From a bacterium (GTDB lineage: Bacteria; Zhuqueibacterota; QNDG01; DSAB01), in assembly GCA_016931965.1 (NCBI GenBank), contig JAFGDT010000098.1:1-64000 (forward strand): a DNA stretch of 64,000 nt, in the 5' to 3' direction. The position numbers and the translations under genes are program-made. The notes beneath the pieces are model-generated. The model searched no databases, was not told where the DNA came from, and saw only the letters and a program-made list of their open reading frames with translations. Shown here piece by piece: positions 19,369 to 28,059 of the stretch (position 1 is the stretch's first letter; each line of letters opens with the position of its first letter).

Positions 19369-20225
19369 AACTCCTCAACGTCGACTGATGATACAAATGC
19401 TTCCAGGGCAATATCCCAATTCTTCATGATATTGAGTTTCAGGGCTTTCAATTTATGATTTTCAAGAACGGAGTATGTGGGTCTTCTGACAGATGTGGGG
19501 AAAAAAGAAACAGGTACAGGTTTGACAACCACATGCATGCCCAGTATGTCAAATATCTTTTGAGCAAACTCATACCAAGAACAGTGACCTTCATTGGTTA
19601 CATGATAGAGACCCTTCAGATGATGTTTTAACATCACATCCAATTGACGACAAATTTCAACAGTCGATGTGGGTGTTAATATTTCGTCGGAGACGACCCG
19701 AATCTCATTCCCGGCCCGAACCTGTCTCATCATGGAGTTGATGAAATTCCCCCCCTTACCAATACACCTATGTCTTCCATAAATACCGGACACACGAAGG
19801 ATAAGATAATTCTCCATTTCATTGGACAACAGATATTCCCCTGCCAATTTTGTGAGACCGTATATGTTTAATGGGTGTGGATGATCATCTTCAATATAAG
19901 GTGATTGTTTTTTGCCATCAAATACATAATCGGTACTGATATGAACAAGTTTTGCATGGATCTTTTGCGAACATTGAGCAAGATATTTCACGCCAAGCGA
20001 ATTCACTTCAAATGAGCGCACCGGTTGTTTTTCACACACATCCACCTTATGGAATGCGGCTGTATTGATGATAATGCTCGGTTGATGTGTGTCTAATGCC
20101 CTTGTAACAGACTGAATATCTGAAACATCAATATCATTTTCTGTTAAACAGATTAGGTCATACTGCGTCTTAAAATGATCCACCAAATCGGTACCCAATT
20201 GTCCATTGGCACCAATAATCATCAT
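19365..20225 (-). CDS. rfbD: dTDP-4-dehydrorhamnose reductase
   Basis: Last enzyme of dTDP-L-rhamnose synthesis, reducing dTDP-4-keto-L-rhamnose with NAD(P)H. It shows the nucleotide-binding MIIGANGQLGTDLV, the family motif HISTDYVFDG, and the catalytic YxxxK in IYGLTKLAGEYLL, followed by RVSGIYG. I start at the ATG one base after the stop of the upstream flippase; the ORF-track extension of 20 residues overlaps that gene. Length (286) is normal. RmlA, RmlB and RmlC are not in this window and must lie elsewhere, unless the SDR at 17146-18135 covers the dehydratase step. Confidence 0.88.
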   Translation of the reverse strand: MMIIGANGQLGTDLVDHFKTQYDLICLTENDIDVSDIQSVTRALDTHQPSIIINTAAFHKVDVCEKQPVRSFEVNSLGVKYLAQCSQKIHAKLVHISTDYVFDGKKQSPYIEDDHPHPLNIYGLTKLAGEYLLSNEMENYLILRVSGIYGRHRCIGKGGNFINSMMRQVRAGNEIRVVSDEILTPTSTVEICRQLDVMLKHHLKGLYHVTNEGHCSWYEFAQKIFDILGMHVVVKPVPVSFFPTSVRRPTYSVLENHKLKALKLNIMKNWDIALEAFVSSVDVEEL

Positions 20226-20226
20226 C

Positions 20227-21669
20227 CTAATCTGTTGCGACGGTTTCAATGTTTTCGACACCTCTAAATAATTTGAGAATATCATCCATACTGATCTCTT
20301 TTGTGATGACGAGTATCACACCATAAATGATAAAATGAATAAAAATCATAAAGAGAACATTCAGACCATGAACAACAAACACTTTAGAACTGATCCACAC
20401 GAAAATCCCCGCAATAGCGACACGCAGTAAAGTTCCAGTTTGAATAAAAACGCGAAATCGATTGAGTACCCAAAGGAATGATATTAAGAATCCTATCCCG
20501 GTAGCTATTGTTGTGGCTACAGCTCCACCCACAGCTCCATATTTGGGGACCAATATGATATTGAGCAATACATCAACAACGATTGCACCCGTGACAATAG
20601 ATGCAGAAACAAATGGACGATGATCCGCATTAATGACGGTTGTTAAAAGAAACAGAAAAGCTAAAAATATAACACCCCATATCAAAATGGATAAAATTGC
20701 GCTTGCAGATTCAAAAAGAGATGAATAGAGTATTTGAATAATATCTTTACTGTAAACGGTAATCAATATGCCAGCAAGCACCGAAAAGAGCAATAAAATC
20801 CGACAAGCTGACTGAATGGTACTTTTTACTTCTTTCAGGGAATGAGAGGCCAACTGATTTGATACTGTAGGCAAAACGACAGCTGTAGGAACCAGCACAA
20901 AAAAATAGGGAACACGCGCAATATTGGCAGCCGCAAAAAAAAATCCGCTTACATCCTTACCGAGATAAAAGGTAACGGTCCAAAAATCGACATAAAGGAT
21001 CAGATTGATAGCCAACGAAAAAATCAGCGCGGGAAAAGCAAATCGAATGAGTTGTTTTTGATCATAAAACGAACATTTTTTCTTATTTTCTATAAAGAAA
21101 TATCCGACGACGGAGCCTGCTATAGAAGCCGCAGATATGGCCAAAAAAATGGAAATCAAAGAGCGAAAGAGAAGGATACATATAAAAATGAATGCCAATT
21201 TACTGAAACTATACGTGATGAGCAGCAAAGCCTGTCGACCAAAGTGACGCAATCCATTTTGAAAGGAAACATAGAGATAAAAAATGCCATAAAAAAGAAT
21301 ATTAATAAATGCCACCCGGAAGTATAGAATTAATCTGTCATTATTAAATAACTTGGCCAATAGGGGTGCAGTAAAAAAAGAAAGTACGAACAGAAGACCG
21401 ATTACGATGCATTGAATGAAACCAGCAGTCCGTAATATGGAATAGGCATTTTCTTCATCCGAAGCGACAAACTTCTGGACTGCATAAGGCACTCCTGTAA
21501 TGATAAATATTTCGAGCCACAGCAGTATGGACATCACAAGACCATAGATACCGTACATTTGAGGTCCTAAATATCGCCCCAGTCCCACATTGATGAGATA
21601 GCCTGTTATAATCCAAACGCCCCAGGCCATCACGAGATATATAACACTCCGTTTAAAACCCAAATTCAT
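20227..21669 (-). CDS. Wzx-type polysaccharide flippase (second of three)
   Basis: Membrane protein of 480 residues with about 12-14 hydrophobic segments. The start GFKRSVIYLVMAWGVWIITGYLINVGLGRYLGPQMYGIYG is typical of the polysaccharide-biosynthesis flippase family, as is the C-terminal polysaccharide-synthase-like half (VPKYGAVGGAVATTIATG). It is translationally linked on both sides: four bases overlap with the GT-C gene upstream and one base separates it from rfbD. It probably flips the lipid-linked oligosaccharide assembled by neighbouring rhamnosyl and other transferases. Confidence 0.88.
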   Translation of the reverse strand: MNLGFKRSVIYLVMAWGVWIITGYLINVGLGRYLGPQMYGIYGLVMSILLWLEIFIITGVPYAVQKFVASDEENAYSILRTAGFIQCIVIGLLFVLSFFTAPLLAKLFNNDRLILYFRVAFINILFYGIFYLYVSFQNGLRHFGRQALLLITYSFSKLAFIFICILLFRSLISIFLAISAASIAGSVVGYFFIENKKKCSFYDQKQLIRFAFPALIFSLAINLILYVDFWTVTFYLGKDVSGFFFAAANIARVPYFFVLVPTAVVLPTVSNQLASHSLKEVKSTIQSACRILLLFSVLAGILITVYSKDIIQILYSSLFESASAILSILIWGVIFLAFLFLLTTVINADHRPFVSASIVTGAIVVDVLLNIILVPKYGAVGGAVATTIATGIGFLISFLWVLNRFRVFIQTGTLLRVAIAGIFVWISSKVFVVHGLNVLFMIFIHFIIYGVILVITKEISMDDILKLFRGVENIETVATD

Positions 21670-23354
21670 GTCCCATTTTCAACCATCCACCGATAGATAA
21701 ATATGGACCCGTTTTCTGTTTCTAACGGTTCCTCAAACGAATTCAATATAAATGTTTTTATATCTTCTGGGATATAATTGACATGGTTAAGATCATATTC
21801 CCCTACAAGAATATACCCATGAGGATTCGTGTTGATAATTTCTTCCAATTCGTTTAATGACTGAATGATAACTGTACCGGAATAGATATCAATTTCCCTG
21901 CCGGTATCACCATAATATTGTTCCTCTCGACTTTGGATTAAACTGGCCCAATTCAATACATAGTCGGAATGCAACCCATAATAAAGGGCCACCTGAGGAA
22001 GACTGGATATGATCACATCATCGGCCTGTTTATGATCAATCACCCTCTTTGAAGCCTCACGCCATTCTTGTGTGGTAACAGCCGAATTATTCGCACCATC
22101 CTTGTAAAATGGAATGTTGAGTGTAATCCGGAACCATGGAGAGATCACGAACACCAAAAACAAGAGCGTAACGATCGCCTGTTTCATCCATTCTCGTTTA
22201 AGTAATAGATGATTTCTTAAAACAATAAATTCACTTTCTAAAAGATTGACAAATCCAAAAGCTGAAATCGTAAGGAATAAAGGATAGACAAATAAGATAT
22301 ACGTTGGTACCCTATGCGTGAATAAAAAGGAAAGCAGAAACAAAGGACAGATAAAAAGCCAGAACGGAATCCATCCCAATTTGTTTTGATGAGAAAAAAG
22401 TTGAAAAGACCCTATAAAAAAAAATGCGGCTATTGGAAATCTCTGAGAAGAGATCAAAAACTCAAAAAGAAAGAGTTTGTTCTGCGCGGAAGATTCACCT
22501 GTCGCCCAAGAAGGTGTATAGGAAAGAAAATAATGAATAGCATCCTGTAAATAGGGAAAAACAATCCAGATAAAACCCAAACCCAACACCATAGAAAACA
22601 TCATAATGCTATATTTGTTAATCACTTTTTTTAGATTCTTTTCCTCGAAAAAATGAAGAAACGCAAACCATGCAAAATAGAAAAAGACACCTGCCATGAG
22701 AAATAGTATAAGACGGTGAATATAAAGATAGGATATTCCAAAAACAAGTATACTCATAACCATCCAAAATGGAGAAATATGCCATTCTCTCAAACACAAC
22801 CCCAACCGTTGAAAAGGGGACTTCTTACTCGTTTGGGATTCCACTAGTTTCCTATTGCCTGTATTGGCTTCAAATGCACGGATAAATGCATACATAAAAA
22901 CCAGTGTGGAACATTGAAGCAGGGTATACATCTTGGCCGTACGCGACCACCCAACTTCAAAATGAGAAAAAGTAACCAGAAACGCCGTCAACAAGCCGAC
23001 CTTTTTACTAAATATTCTGGCGGCAACAAAATAGGATAAAAGAATGGATAAAAATCCAAAGAATGCCGCAGGAAAGCGGACAGTCTGCTCGCTGACACCC
23101 AATCCTTTAAAAACAAAAGCTGTTAGATAAGTATAAACAAGACCCCTATGATAGGGGAAGCCGGATGGCAAAGTCAACGTACCGTTTGATAACCAATCTT
23201 GGGCCGCATACAACGCATTTGTTTCATCTACCCAGAGACTCTGTGTCCCCAAATTCCAGAAACGAAGAAAAACACCGCATCCACAGAGGATAATCAATGT
23301 CACGATAATTCCCCATTTCGAGATTAAAGGATTATGTTTTTCATCATTCTGCAT
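21666..23354 (-). CDS. ArnT/PMT-like GT-C membrane glycosyltransferase
   Basis: Polytopic enzyme with about 12 helices. The first loop has the acidic signature SLWVDETNALYAAQ, followed by PYHRGLVYTYLTAFVF, the pattern of PMT_2 (GT39/83-like) proteins that use polyprenyl-phosphate sugars outside the membrane. A C-terminal extracytoplasmic portion from about 430 includes SLPQVALYYGLHSDYVLNW. I start at the ninth codon of the ORF (ATG giving MQNDEKHNP) because TTTTTGGAG lies six bases upstream, whereas the first ATG has no ribosome site. The stop overlaps the next flippase start by four bases. Confidence 0.82.
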   Translation of the reverse strand: MQNDEKHNPLISKWGIIVTLIILCGCGVFLRFWNLGTQSLWVDETNALYAAQDWLSNGTLTLPSGFPYHRGLVYTYLTAFVFKGLGVSEQTVRFPAAFFGFLSILLSYFVAARIFSKKVGLLTAFLVTFSHFEVGWSRTAKMYTLLQCSTLVFMYAFIRAFEANTGNRKLVESQTSKKSPFQRLGLCLREWHISPFWMVMSILVFGISYLYIHRLILFLMAGVFFYFAWFAFLHFFEEKNLKKVINKYSIMMFSMVLGLGFIWIVFPYLQDAIHYFLSYTPSWATGESSAQNKLFLFEFLISSQRFPIAAFFFIGSFQLFSHQNKLGWIPFWLFICPLFLLSFLFTHRVPTYILFVYPLFLTISAFGFVNLLESEFIVLRNHLLLKREWMKQAIVTLLFLVFVISPWFRITLNIPFYKDGANNSAVTTQEWREASKRVIDHKQADDVIISSLPQVALYYGLHSDYVLNWASLIQSREEQYYGDTGREIDIYSGTVIIQSLNELEEIINTNPHGYILVGEYDLNHVNYIPEDIKTFILNSFEEPLETENGSIFIYRWMVENGT

Positions 23355-23404
23355 GACTATCTCCAAAAACACATCCATTAAATGATATATATTGATCTAT
23401 ATCA

Positions 23405-24520
23405 TTAAACCAATGTTTCAGAAACATCACAGATTTTCTCCATATTCTGAGCCCAATTGCAAAAACGAGTCACATACCGTCTACCGTTTCTGCCGAGCGA
23501 TCGGCAAAGTTGTTCATCCCCTAACAATTTTAAAACAGCCCTGGCCAAATCCTCCGCATTTCCACTTTCAAATATAATGCCGGCCTGACTTTCCTCAACT
23601 TGTTCCAAAGTGCCATCCAAATTAGGAACGACAAAAGGCAATTCAGAAGCCATATACTCGTAGGATCGAAGTGGAGAAGAGAAATCTGTCGCAGAGCCTT
23701 TAAGGCTCGTAATTAAACCCACTTTTGACTGTGCAAGCACTTTGGGAATTTCAAAATGATCAATCCACCCACAAAATACAAAATGGTGCATCAAATGAAG
23801 ATCCTTAACAAGTTGGACCAGTTGGTCCACTCCTTTTCCTTCTCCCACAAGCATAAAAACAGAATCGGGATATAGTTTGACAATCTCTTTCGCTGCAAGT
23901 GGAATGAGTTGCATACCATCATTGACTTCCATACCCCCTGTGAATGTAATGTACTTTCTATTTTGTTTTATTGGACGGAAATGTTCAATATCAACACCGT
24001 TTGCAACAATCACGGTATGGTCTATTCCATTTCGGCTGCACCATCTTTTTGAACTTTTTGATGTCACAACCGTGACTGTGCTCTGGCGAGCGATATACTT
24101 TTCCATGATCATGCCAAGATGATGGACAAACCAATTTCGAGAATATCCAGTCAGTAAATCGTGCATATCATAAATAAGAGGAATACCTTTGAGCTTACTG
24201 ATGAGTATACTGGGCAATCCCGCAACAGCATTTTGAGCATAAATCAAATCATATTTTTTAAATAATAATTTGATAAACATGCGTATCATCATAAATAAAT
24301 AAACAACTTCCTTAAATCGAATGAACCGCGACAACCTTCCGATGCTCATCATATCAATTTGACCAAACTCCTTTTCAAAGCTGTCATAAGAAAGAATCGG
24401 TGCAATAACGGATACACGGTACTTTCTCTTAATAAAGGCTTTGGCCACCCAATATACTCTGATTCCTCCTCCCCCTTTTAATGGCCAAAATGTATCATGA
24501 GAAACAATAATGACGTGCAT
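23405..24520 (-). CDS. GT4 glycosyltransferase
   Basis: GT-B glycosyltransferase of 371 residues. N-terminal acceptor domain: MHVIIVSHDTFWPLKGGGGIRV, with YDLIYAQNAVAGLPS. Donor domain: ITFTGGMEVNDGMQLIP, MLVGEGKGVDQL, and the segment SPLRSYEYMASELPFVVPN, in which the usual E-x7-E is reduced to its second Glu (the first Glu position is taken up by the STDFSSPLR stretch). It sits between a GT2 gene and a GT-C gene in the same run. Confidence 0.83.
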   Translation of the reverse strand: MHVIIVSHDTFWPLKGGGGIRVYWVAKAFIKRKYRVSVIAPILSYDSFEKEFGQIDMMSIGRLSRFIRFKEVVYLFMMIRMFIKLLFKKYDLIYAQNAVAGLPSILISKLKGIPLIYDMHDLLTGYSRNWFVHHLGMIMEKYIARQSTVTVVTSKSSKRWCSRNGIDHTVIVANGVDIEHFRPIKQNRKYITFTGGMEVNDGMQLIPLAAKEIVKLYPDSVFMLVGEGKGVDQLVQLVKDLHLMHHFVFCGWIDHFEIPKVLAQSKVGLITSLKGSATDFSSPLRSYEYMASELPFVVPNLDGTLEQVEESQAGIIFESGNAEDLARAVLKLLGDEQLCRSLGRNGRRYVTRFCNWAQNMEKICDVSETLV

Positions 24521-24545
24521 TCCCTGTCTGTCTCTTTCTATATGT

Positions 24546-25505
24546 TCATTTATTTTTATTGTTGGTCCTGAAAAGTTCCATTTTCTTTATTCGATGTAAA
24601 ACATCTTCAATTAACCGTCTGTTGGCGGCGTTAATGTCTGCAAGAAGGCCAATCATGCCGACTTGAAAACCCACAATCATCAGAATGGCTGCAAGAATCA
24701 AAGATTGTATATGACCGGCTCCTTGACCGTTGAAAAAGAAATAGAGATACCGCACAGAGAGAAGAAAGCCGATACCGAAGATCACCGCACCCATCATGAG
24801 AAATATTTTCAATGGCTCATAAAGTGTATAAATTCTCACAATAGTAGCCGTGGAACGTTTGATATAGGAAAAAATATTGACAAAAAGCCGTGACGATCGA
24901 AGGACTTGATTGGTTCGGACCGGAACATGCGTGATGGCAATGTTTTTTTTGCCGGCTTGGATGACCGTTTCCAGAGTGTAGGTAAACCGGGAAATGACAT
25001 TCAGACGAAGCGCTGCCTCTTTGCTAAAGGCACGAAAACCACTTGTTGCATCAGGCACACGTGTTCCTGACAAATGTCGAATGACCCAACTGCCTAATGT
25101 TTGTAACCGTTTCTTTATAAATGAAAAATGCCTGATTTCCTTTACATTTCGATCTCCTATAACCATGTCTGCCTCACCCGATAAAATGGGTTGGATCAAT
25201 TTTTGGATGTCCTCACCTTTGTATTGATTATCACCATCCGTATTAACAATAATATCTGCACCCAACCGTAGCGATGCATCAAGCCCAACCATAAAACATT
25301 CGGCCAGTCCTTTATGATTGGTTAATTCAATAATATGATCTGCACCGTGTTGTCTTGCCACCTGCACAGTATTGTCTGTACTGCCGTCATCGATCACGAG
25401 TACTTCCACCTCGTCGATTCCTTGATAATGTCTCGGAATTTCGCGGAGTGTAATTGGTAATGTTTTTTCTTCATTCAAACAGGGAATTTGTATAATGAGT
25501 TTCAC
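24546..25505 (-). CDS. GT2 glycosyltransferase, DPM1/GtrB-like with C-terminal membrane helices
   Basis: GT-A enzyme of 319 residues with two C-terminal transmembrane helices, the layout of polyprenyl-phosphate glycosyltransferases (dolichol-phosphate mannose synthase, GtrB). Motifs: LIIQIPCLNEE, VLVIDDGSTDNTV, the metal-binding VNTDGDNQY, and ATSGFRAF. Such an enzyme would make polyprenyl-phosphate sugars that the GT-C transferases here need. I start at a GTG 21 codons into the ORF because AAGGGAG lies a few bases upstream of it and it falls after the previous gene's stop. First of a run of three related GT2 genes. Confidence 0.87.
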   Translation of the reverse strand: MKLIIQIPCLNEEKTLPITLREIPRHYQGIDEVEVLVIDDGSTDNTVQVARQHGADHIIELTNHKGLAECFMVGLDASLRLGADIIVNTDGDNQYKGEDIQKLIQPILSGEADMVIGDRNVKEIRHFSFIKKRLQTLGSWVIRHLSGTRVPDATSGFRAFSKEAALRLNVISRFTYTLETVIQAGKKNIAITHVPVRTNQVLRSSRLFVNIFSYIKRSTATIVRIYTLYEPLKIFLMMGAVIFGIGFLLSVRYLYFFFNGQGAGHIQSLILAAILMIVGFQVGMIGLLADINAANRRLIEDVLHRIKKMELFRTNNKNK

Positions 25506-25511
25506 AAAACC

Positions 25512-25520
25512 ACTCCCTTC
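25512..25520 (-). promoter_or_regulatory. ribosome-binding site deciding a GTG start
   Basis: GAAGGGAGT on the minus strand overlaps the end of the upstream GT2 gene and sits about seven bases before the GTG at 25505. It supports the shorter start over the ATG at 25526 and the ORF-track start at 25568. Confidence 0.7.
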
Positions 25521-26487
25521 ATTCATTGATAATTTCTTCAATATTGTATTCCTCGATTTCTCCGGCATGGGTAAAAATAATCATTTCACCTAAAAGTCCA
25601 ATAGAAATCATTTGAATGCCGACGACCAAAAGCAGTGCTCCCAATACCAGTAAAGGACGTCCCGCAATAGGACCCATCTGCAATATGCGATAAATAAAGA
25701 GGTAGCCTTCGATTCCGAGACCCAAAACAACAAAGACAGATCCCAAAAAACCCAGGAAATGAATGGGCCTTTTGGAATAGCGAGAAAGGAAAAAAACGGT
25801 AATGATATCCAAAAGACGCTTCAGGTATTCCCGAGGATATTTTGAGCTTCGAAATGAACCGGGCAATTGTTCGATCTTTTTTTCTGTAACGCGATACCCT
25901 TGTTGTTTCGCCAGTACAGGAATAAAACTGTAGAGATCCCCATAAAAAGAGATATTTTCAAGAACAGAACGGTACGTAATGATGATGCCACTGTTAATAT
26001 CATGAAGTCTGACTTTGGATATTCGACTGACCAGCCAGTTAAACATCCTTGATATCCATCGGTTCAATATTGAATCTCTTCTGGGATATCGCCATCCGAC
26101 AACAAGATCATATCCTTGATCAAGGATCTTCAAAAATTCTGGGATTTCATCGGGATTGGCACGAACCCTGCCGCTAAAATAAACAATCCGATCATAGTGT
26201 GAGTATTTCAGTCCAGCATCCAGAGCAGAAGCTTCTCCAAACATGGATCTGAGTCGGATGATTCGAACACGCTTATCCTTTTTCGCCAGAGTGACAAGTC
26301 GCTCATGGGTTGAATCCGTGCTGCCATCGTCAATAAATACAAGTTCAAAACAGTCTCCCATTTTTTCCATGGAATGAATAATCGCTTCATATAATTTTTC
26401 CAGACTTTCCGCGAAATTGTATAAGGCCACAATCAATGAAATGGGAGTCGATTGAACGGCTTTGCTTCGGATATTCCTTTTATTCAT
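25519..26487 (-). CDS. GT2-like membrane protein with degenerate DxD motif
   Basis: Paralogue of the GT2 gene immediately upstream, 322 residues with two C-terminal helices. It keeps the nucleotide-binding region LVFIDDGSTDSTHE but the metal-binding site, IVITMDGDMQNDP in the upstream gene, reads IVYFSGRVRANP here: both Asp residues are replaced. The late HD motif is also altered (LHDINSGIIIT). The protein is otherwise full length and in frame, so it looks maintained. It may be an inactive partner of its neighbours, an enzyme with unusual metal use, or a flippase-type helper. I start at the ATG giving MNKRNIRSKA, which has CGGAG six bases upstream and overlaps the previous gene by eight bases. 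Confidence 0.82.
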   Translation of the reverse strand: MNKRNIRSKAVQSTPISLIVALYNFAESLEKLYEAIIHSMEKMGDCFELVFIDDGSTDSTHERLVTLAKKDKRVRIIRLRSMFGEASALDAGLKYSHYDRIVYFSGRVRANPDEIPEFLKILDQGYDLVVGWRYPRRDSILNRWISRMFNWLVSRISKVRLHDINSGIIITYRSVLENISFYGDLYSFIPVLAKQQGYRVTEKKIEQLPGSFRSSKYPREYLKRLLDIITVFFLSRYSKRPIHFLGFLGSVFVVLGLGIEGYLFIYRILQMGPIAGRPLLVLGALLLVVGIQMISIGLLGEMIIFTHAGEIEEYNIEEIINE

Positions 26488-27454
26488 CACGATCTCCGTT
26501 TTGATATGATAAACAGGATGCAATGGGATGACCTTCCCTTCGCCCTCCAGTTCTGACAATCAGACTGGCAACCAGACCCATAAACATAAATTGAAAACCC
26601 GTGACCCACAATAAAAAAAATAGAGTGACAAGAACATTGAGATCATCAAGAGCTGTTTTTTCAATAAAAAGATAGTAACCTATCCAGATCGATTCCAGTA
26701 AACCCAGCAAAAAGAACCAAACTCCCACTTTCCCAAAAAAACGGAACGGATTTTTTAAATATTTAATAAACAGGTTAAGACTCGAAAGATCCATCAGAAC
26801 CCGAAATGTCCGATTGAGATTATATTTTGATTTCCCGTATACTCTCGGCCGATGGCTCACAACTATTTCTGAAATCCTGGCCCCTTCGATTTTCGACAAG
26901 GCTGGAATAAACCGATGAAGTTCACCATAAAGTCGAAGCCGTCGAATGACCTCTTTCCGAAAAGCCTTGAGTGCACAACCTGTATCATGAAGTTGAAGTT
27001 CCGTCACTGAACAGATCAACCGATTGGCGATTCTTGAAGGAATTTTTCTTAAAAAGAGTTTATCCTTCCGATCTTTTCGCCACCCACTCACTACATCATA
27101 TCCTTTTCCAATCTCTTCCAATAACCGCGTTATATCCCGTGGGTCGTTTTGCATATCTCCATCCATGGTGATAACAATATCACCTCGGCTGATTTTAAAA
27201 CCAGCGGCCATTGCGGCTGATTGTCCAAAATTTTTTCGTAAACAAATGACACGAACAGATGAATCATGCTGAGCCAATTCCCTTAACAGAGAACGAGTGC
27301 CATCTCGACTGCCATCGTCAACAAAGATAATCTCATGTGTTTTTTTTAGTCCACTTACAACCTCTTTTATTTCATGGTATAATTGAGATACATTTTCATA
27401 TTCGTCATACAATGGGACAACAATCGACAGAAATATTTTGCTTTGGGTTATCAT
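26480..27454 (-). CDS. GT2 glycosyltransferase, DPM1/GtrB-like with C-terminal membrane helices
   Basis: GT-A polyprenyl-phosphate glycosyltransferase-like enzyme of 324 residues. Motifs: LSIVVPLYDEYENV, EIIFVDDGSRDGT, the intact DxD in VITMDGDMQNDP, LHDTGCALKAF, and two C-terminal helices ending LVASLIVRTGGRR. I begin at the ATG giving MITQSKIFLS, which overlaps the stop of the DUF457 gene by four bases; the ORF-track start adds 15 residues inside that gene. It overlaps the DxD-less paralogue by eight bases, so the two are probably made together. Confidence 0.87.
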   Translation of the reverse strand: MITQSKIFLSIVVPLYDEYENVSQLYHEIKEVVSGLKKTHEIIFVDDGSRDGTRSLLRELAQHDSSVRVICLRKNFGQSAAMAAGFKISRGDIVITMDGDMQNDPRDITRLLEEIGKGYDVVSGWRKDRKDKLFLRKIPSRIANRLICSVTELQLHDTGCALKAFRKEVIRRLRLYGELHRFIPALSKIEGARISEIVVSHRPRVYGKSKYNLNRTFRVLMDLSSLNLFIKYLKNPFRFFGKVGVWFFLLGLLESIWIGYYLFIEKTALDDLNVLVTLFFLLWVTGFQFMFMGLVASLIVRTGGRREGHPIASCLSYQNGDRDE

Positions 27455-28017
27455 AAGCCAATCACCATCTGGTTTCTTTGCAGTCGATTTTTTAACCACA
27501 AAAAAATAAGTATTGGGCTCAGTATCGCAATCTCAATAAGAATAGCATACATATTGTGCCAACAAACAAGGCTCTGAACAAATGTGCTGTTTGCAGAACT
27601 TTTATGAACTTCCCAGAAAAGAGAAACCGGTGCAATATAATGATTCTCACTGAAGGGCCAGAACAGTTGTATCCCTTTTACTATATTTGTATCCATTGCA
27701 AAAAAATCCAAGATGAGATGAGACAATAGGACCAAAGATATGATCCATCCCATGCCAAAACCATTTCTTCCCGTTAACAATCGATATCCAAATCCACCTA
27801 ATACCCCACCAAAAATACAGAAAGTTAAACTATGAGTCCAAAGATGATGATATAAATTGGGATTACCCACAAAATACCCAAAGATAAGATCAATATCTGG
27901 CAGATTTCCAACCACGATGGCCATGAGGAATAAAGAACCATATTGACGAATCCAGGTTGGTCGAGTTGCATAAACGACCGAACACGCGGCAAGAGAATGT
28001 CCAATAGGAGTGCACAT
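27451..28017 (-). CDS. DUF457 (YdjM-type) membrane-bound metal-dependent hydrolase
   Basis: Small membrane protein of 188 residues. The start MCTPIGHSLAACSVVYAT, GNLPDIDLIFGY, HHLWTHSLTF and HLILDFFAMDTN carry the conserved His and Asp residues of the DUF457/YdjM family, described as inner-membrane metal-dependent hydrolases related to phospholipase C-like folds. About five helices. The substrate is unknown for most members. Coupled by a four-base overlap to the GT2 gene downstream, which hints at work on a membrane-embedded lipid-linked sugar. Confidence 0.82.
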   Translation of the reverse strand: MCTPIGHSLAACSVVYATRPTWIRQYGSLFLMAIVVGNLPDIDLIFGYFVGNPNLYHHLWTHSLTFCIFGGVLGGFGYRLLTGRNGFGMGWIISLVLLSHLILDFFAMDTNIVKGIQLFWPFSENHYIAPVSLFWEVHKSSANSTFVQSLVCWHNMYAILIEIAILSPILIFLWLKNRLQRNQMVIGL

Positions 28018-28059
28018 AACTTTATAAATCGTGACCGATCTGTTGAATAGATCGTTTTC

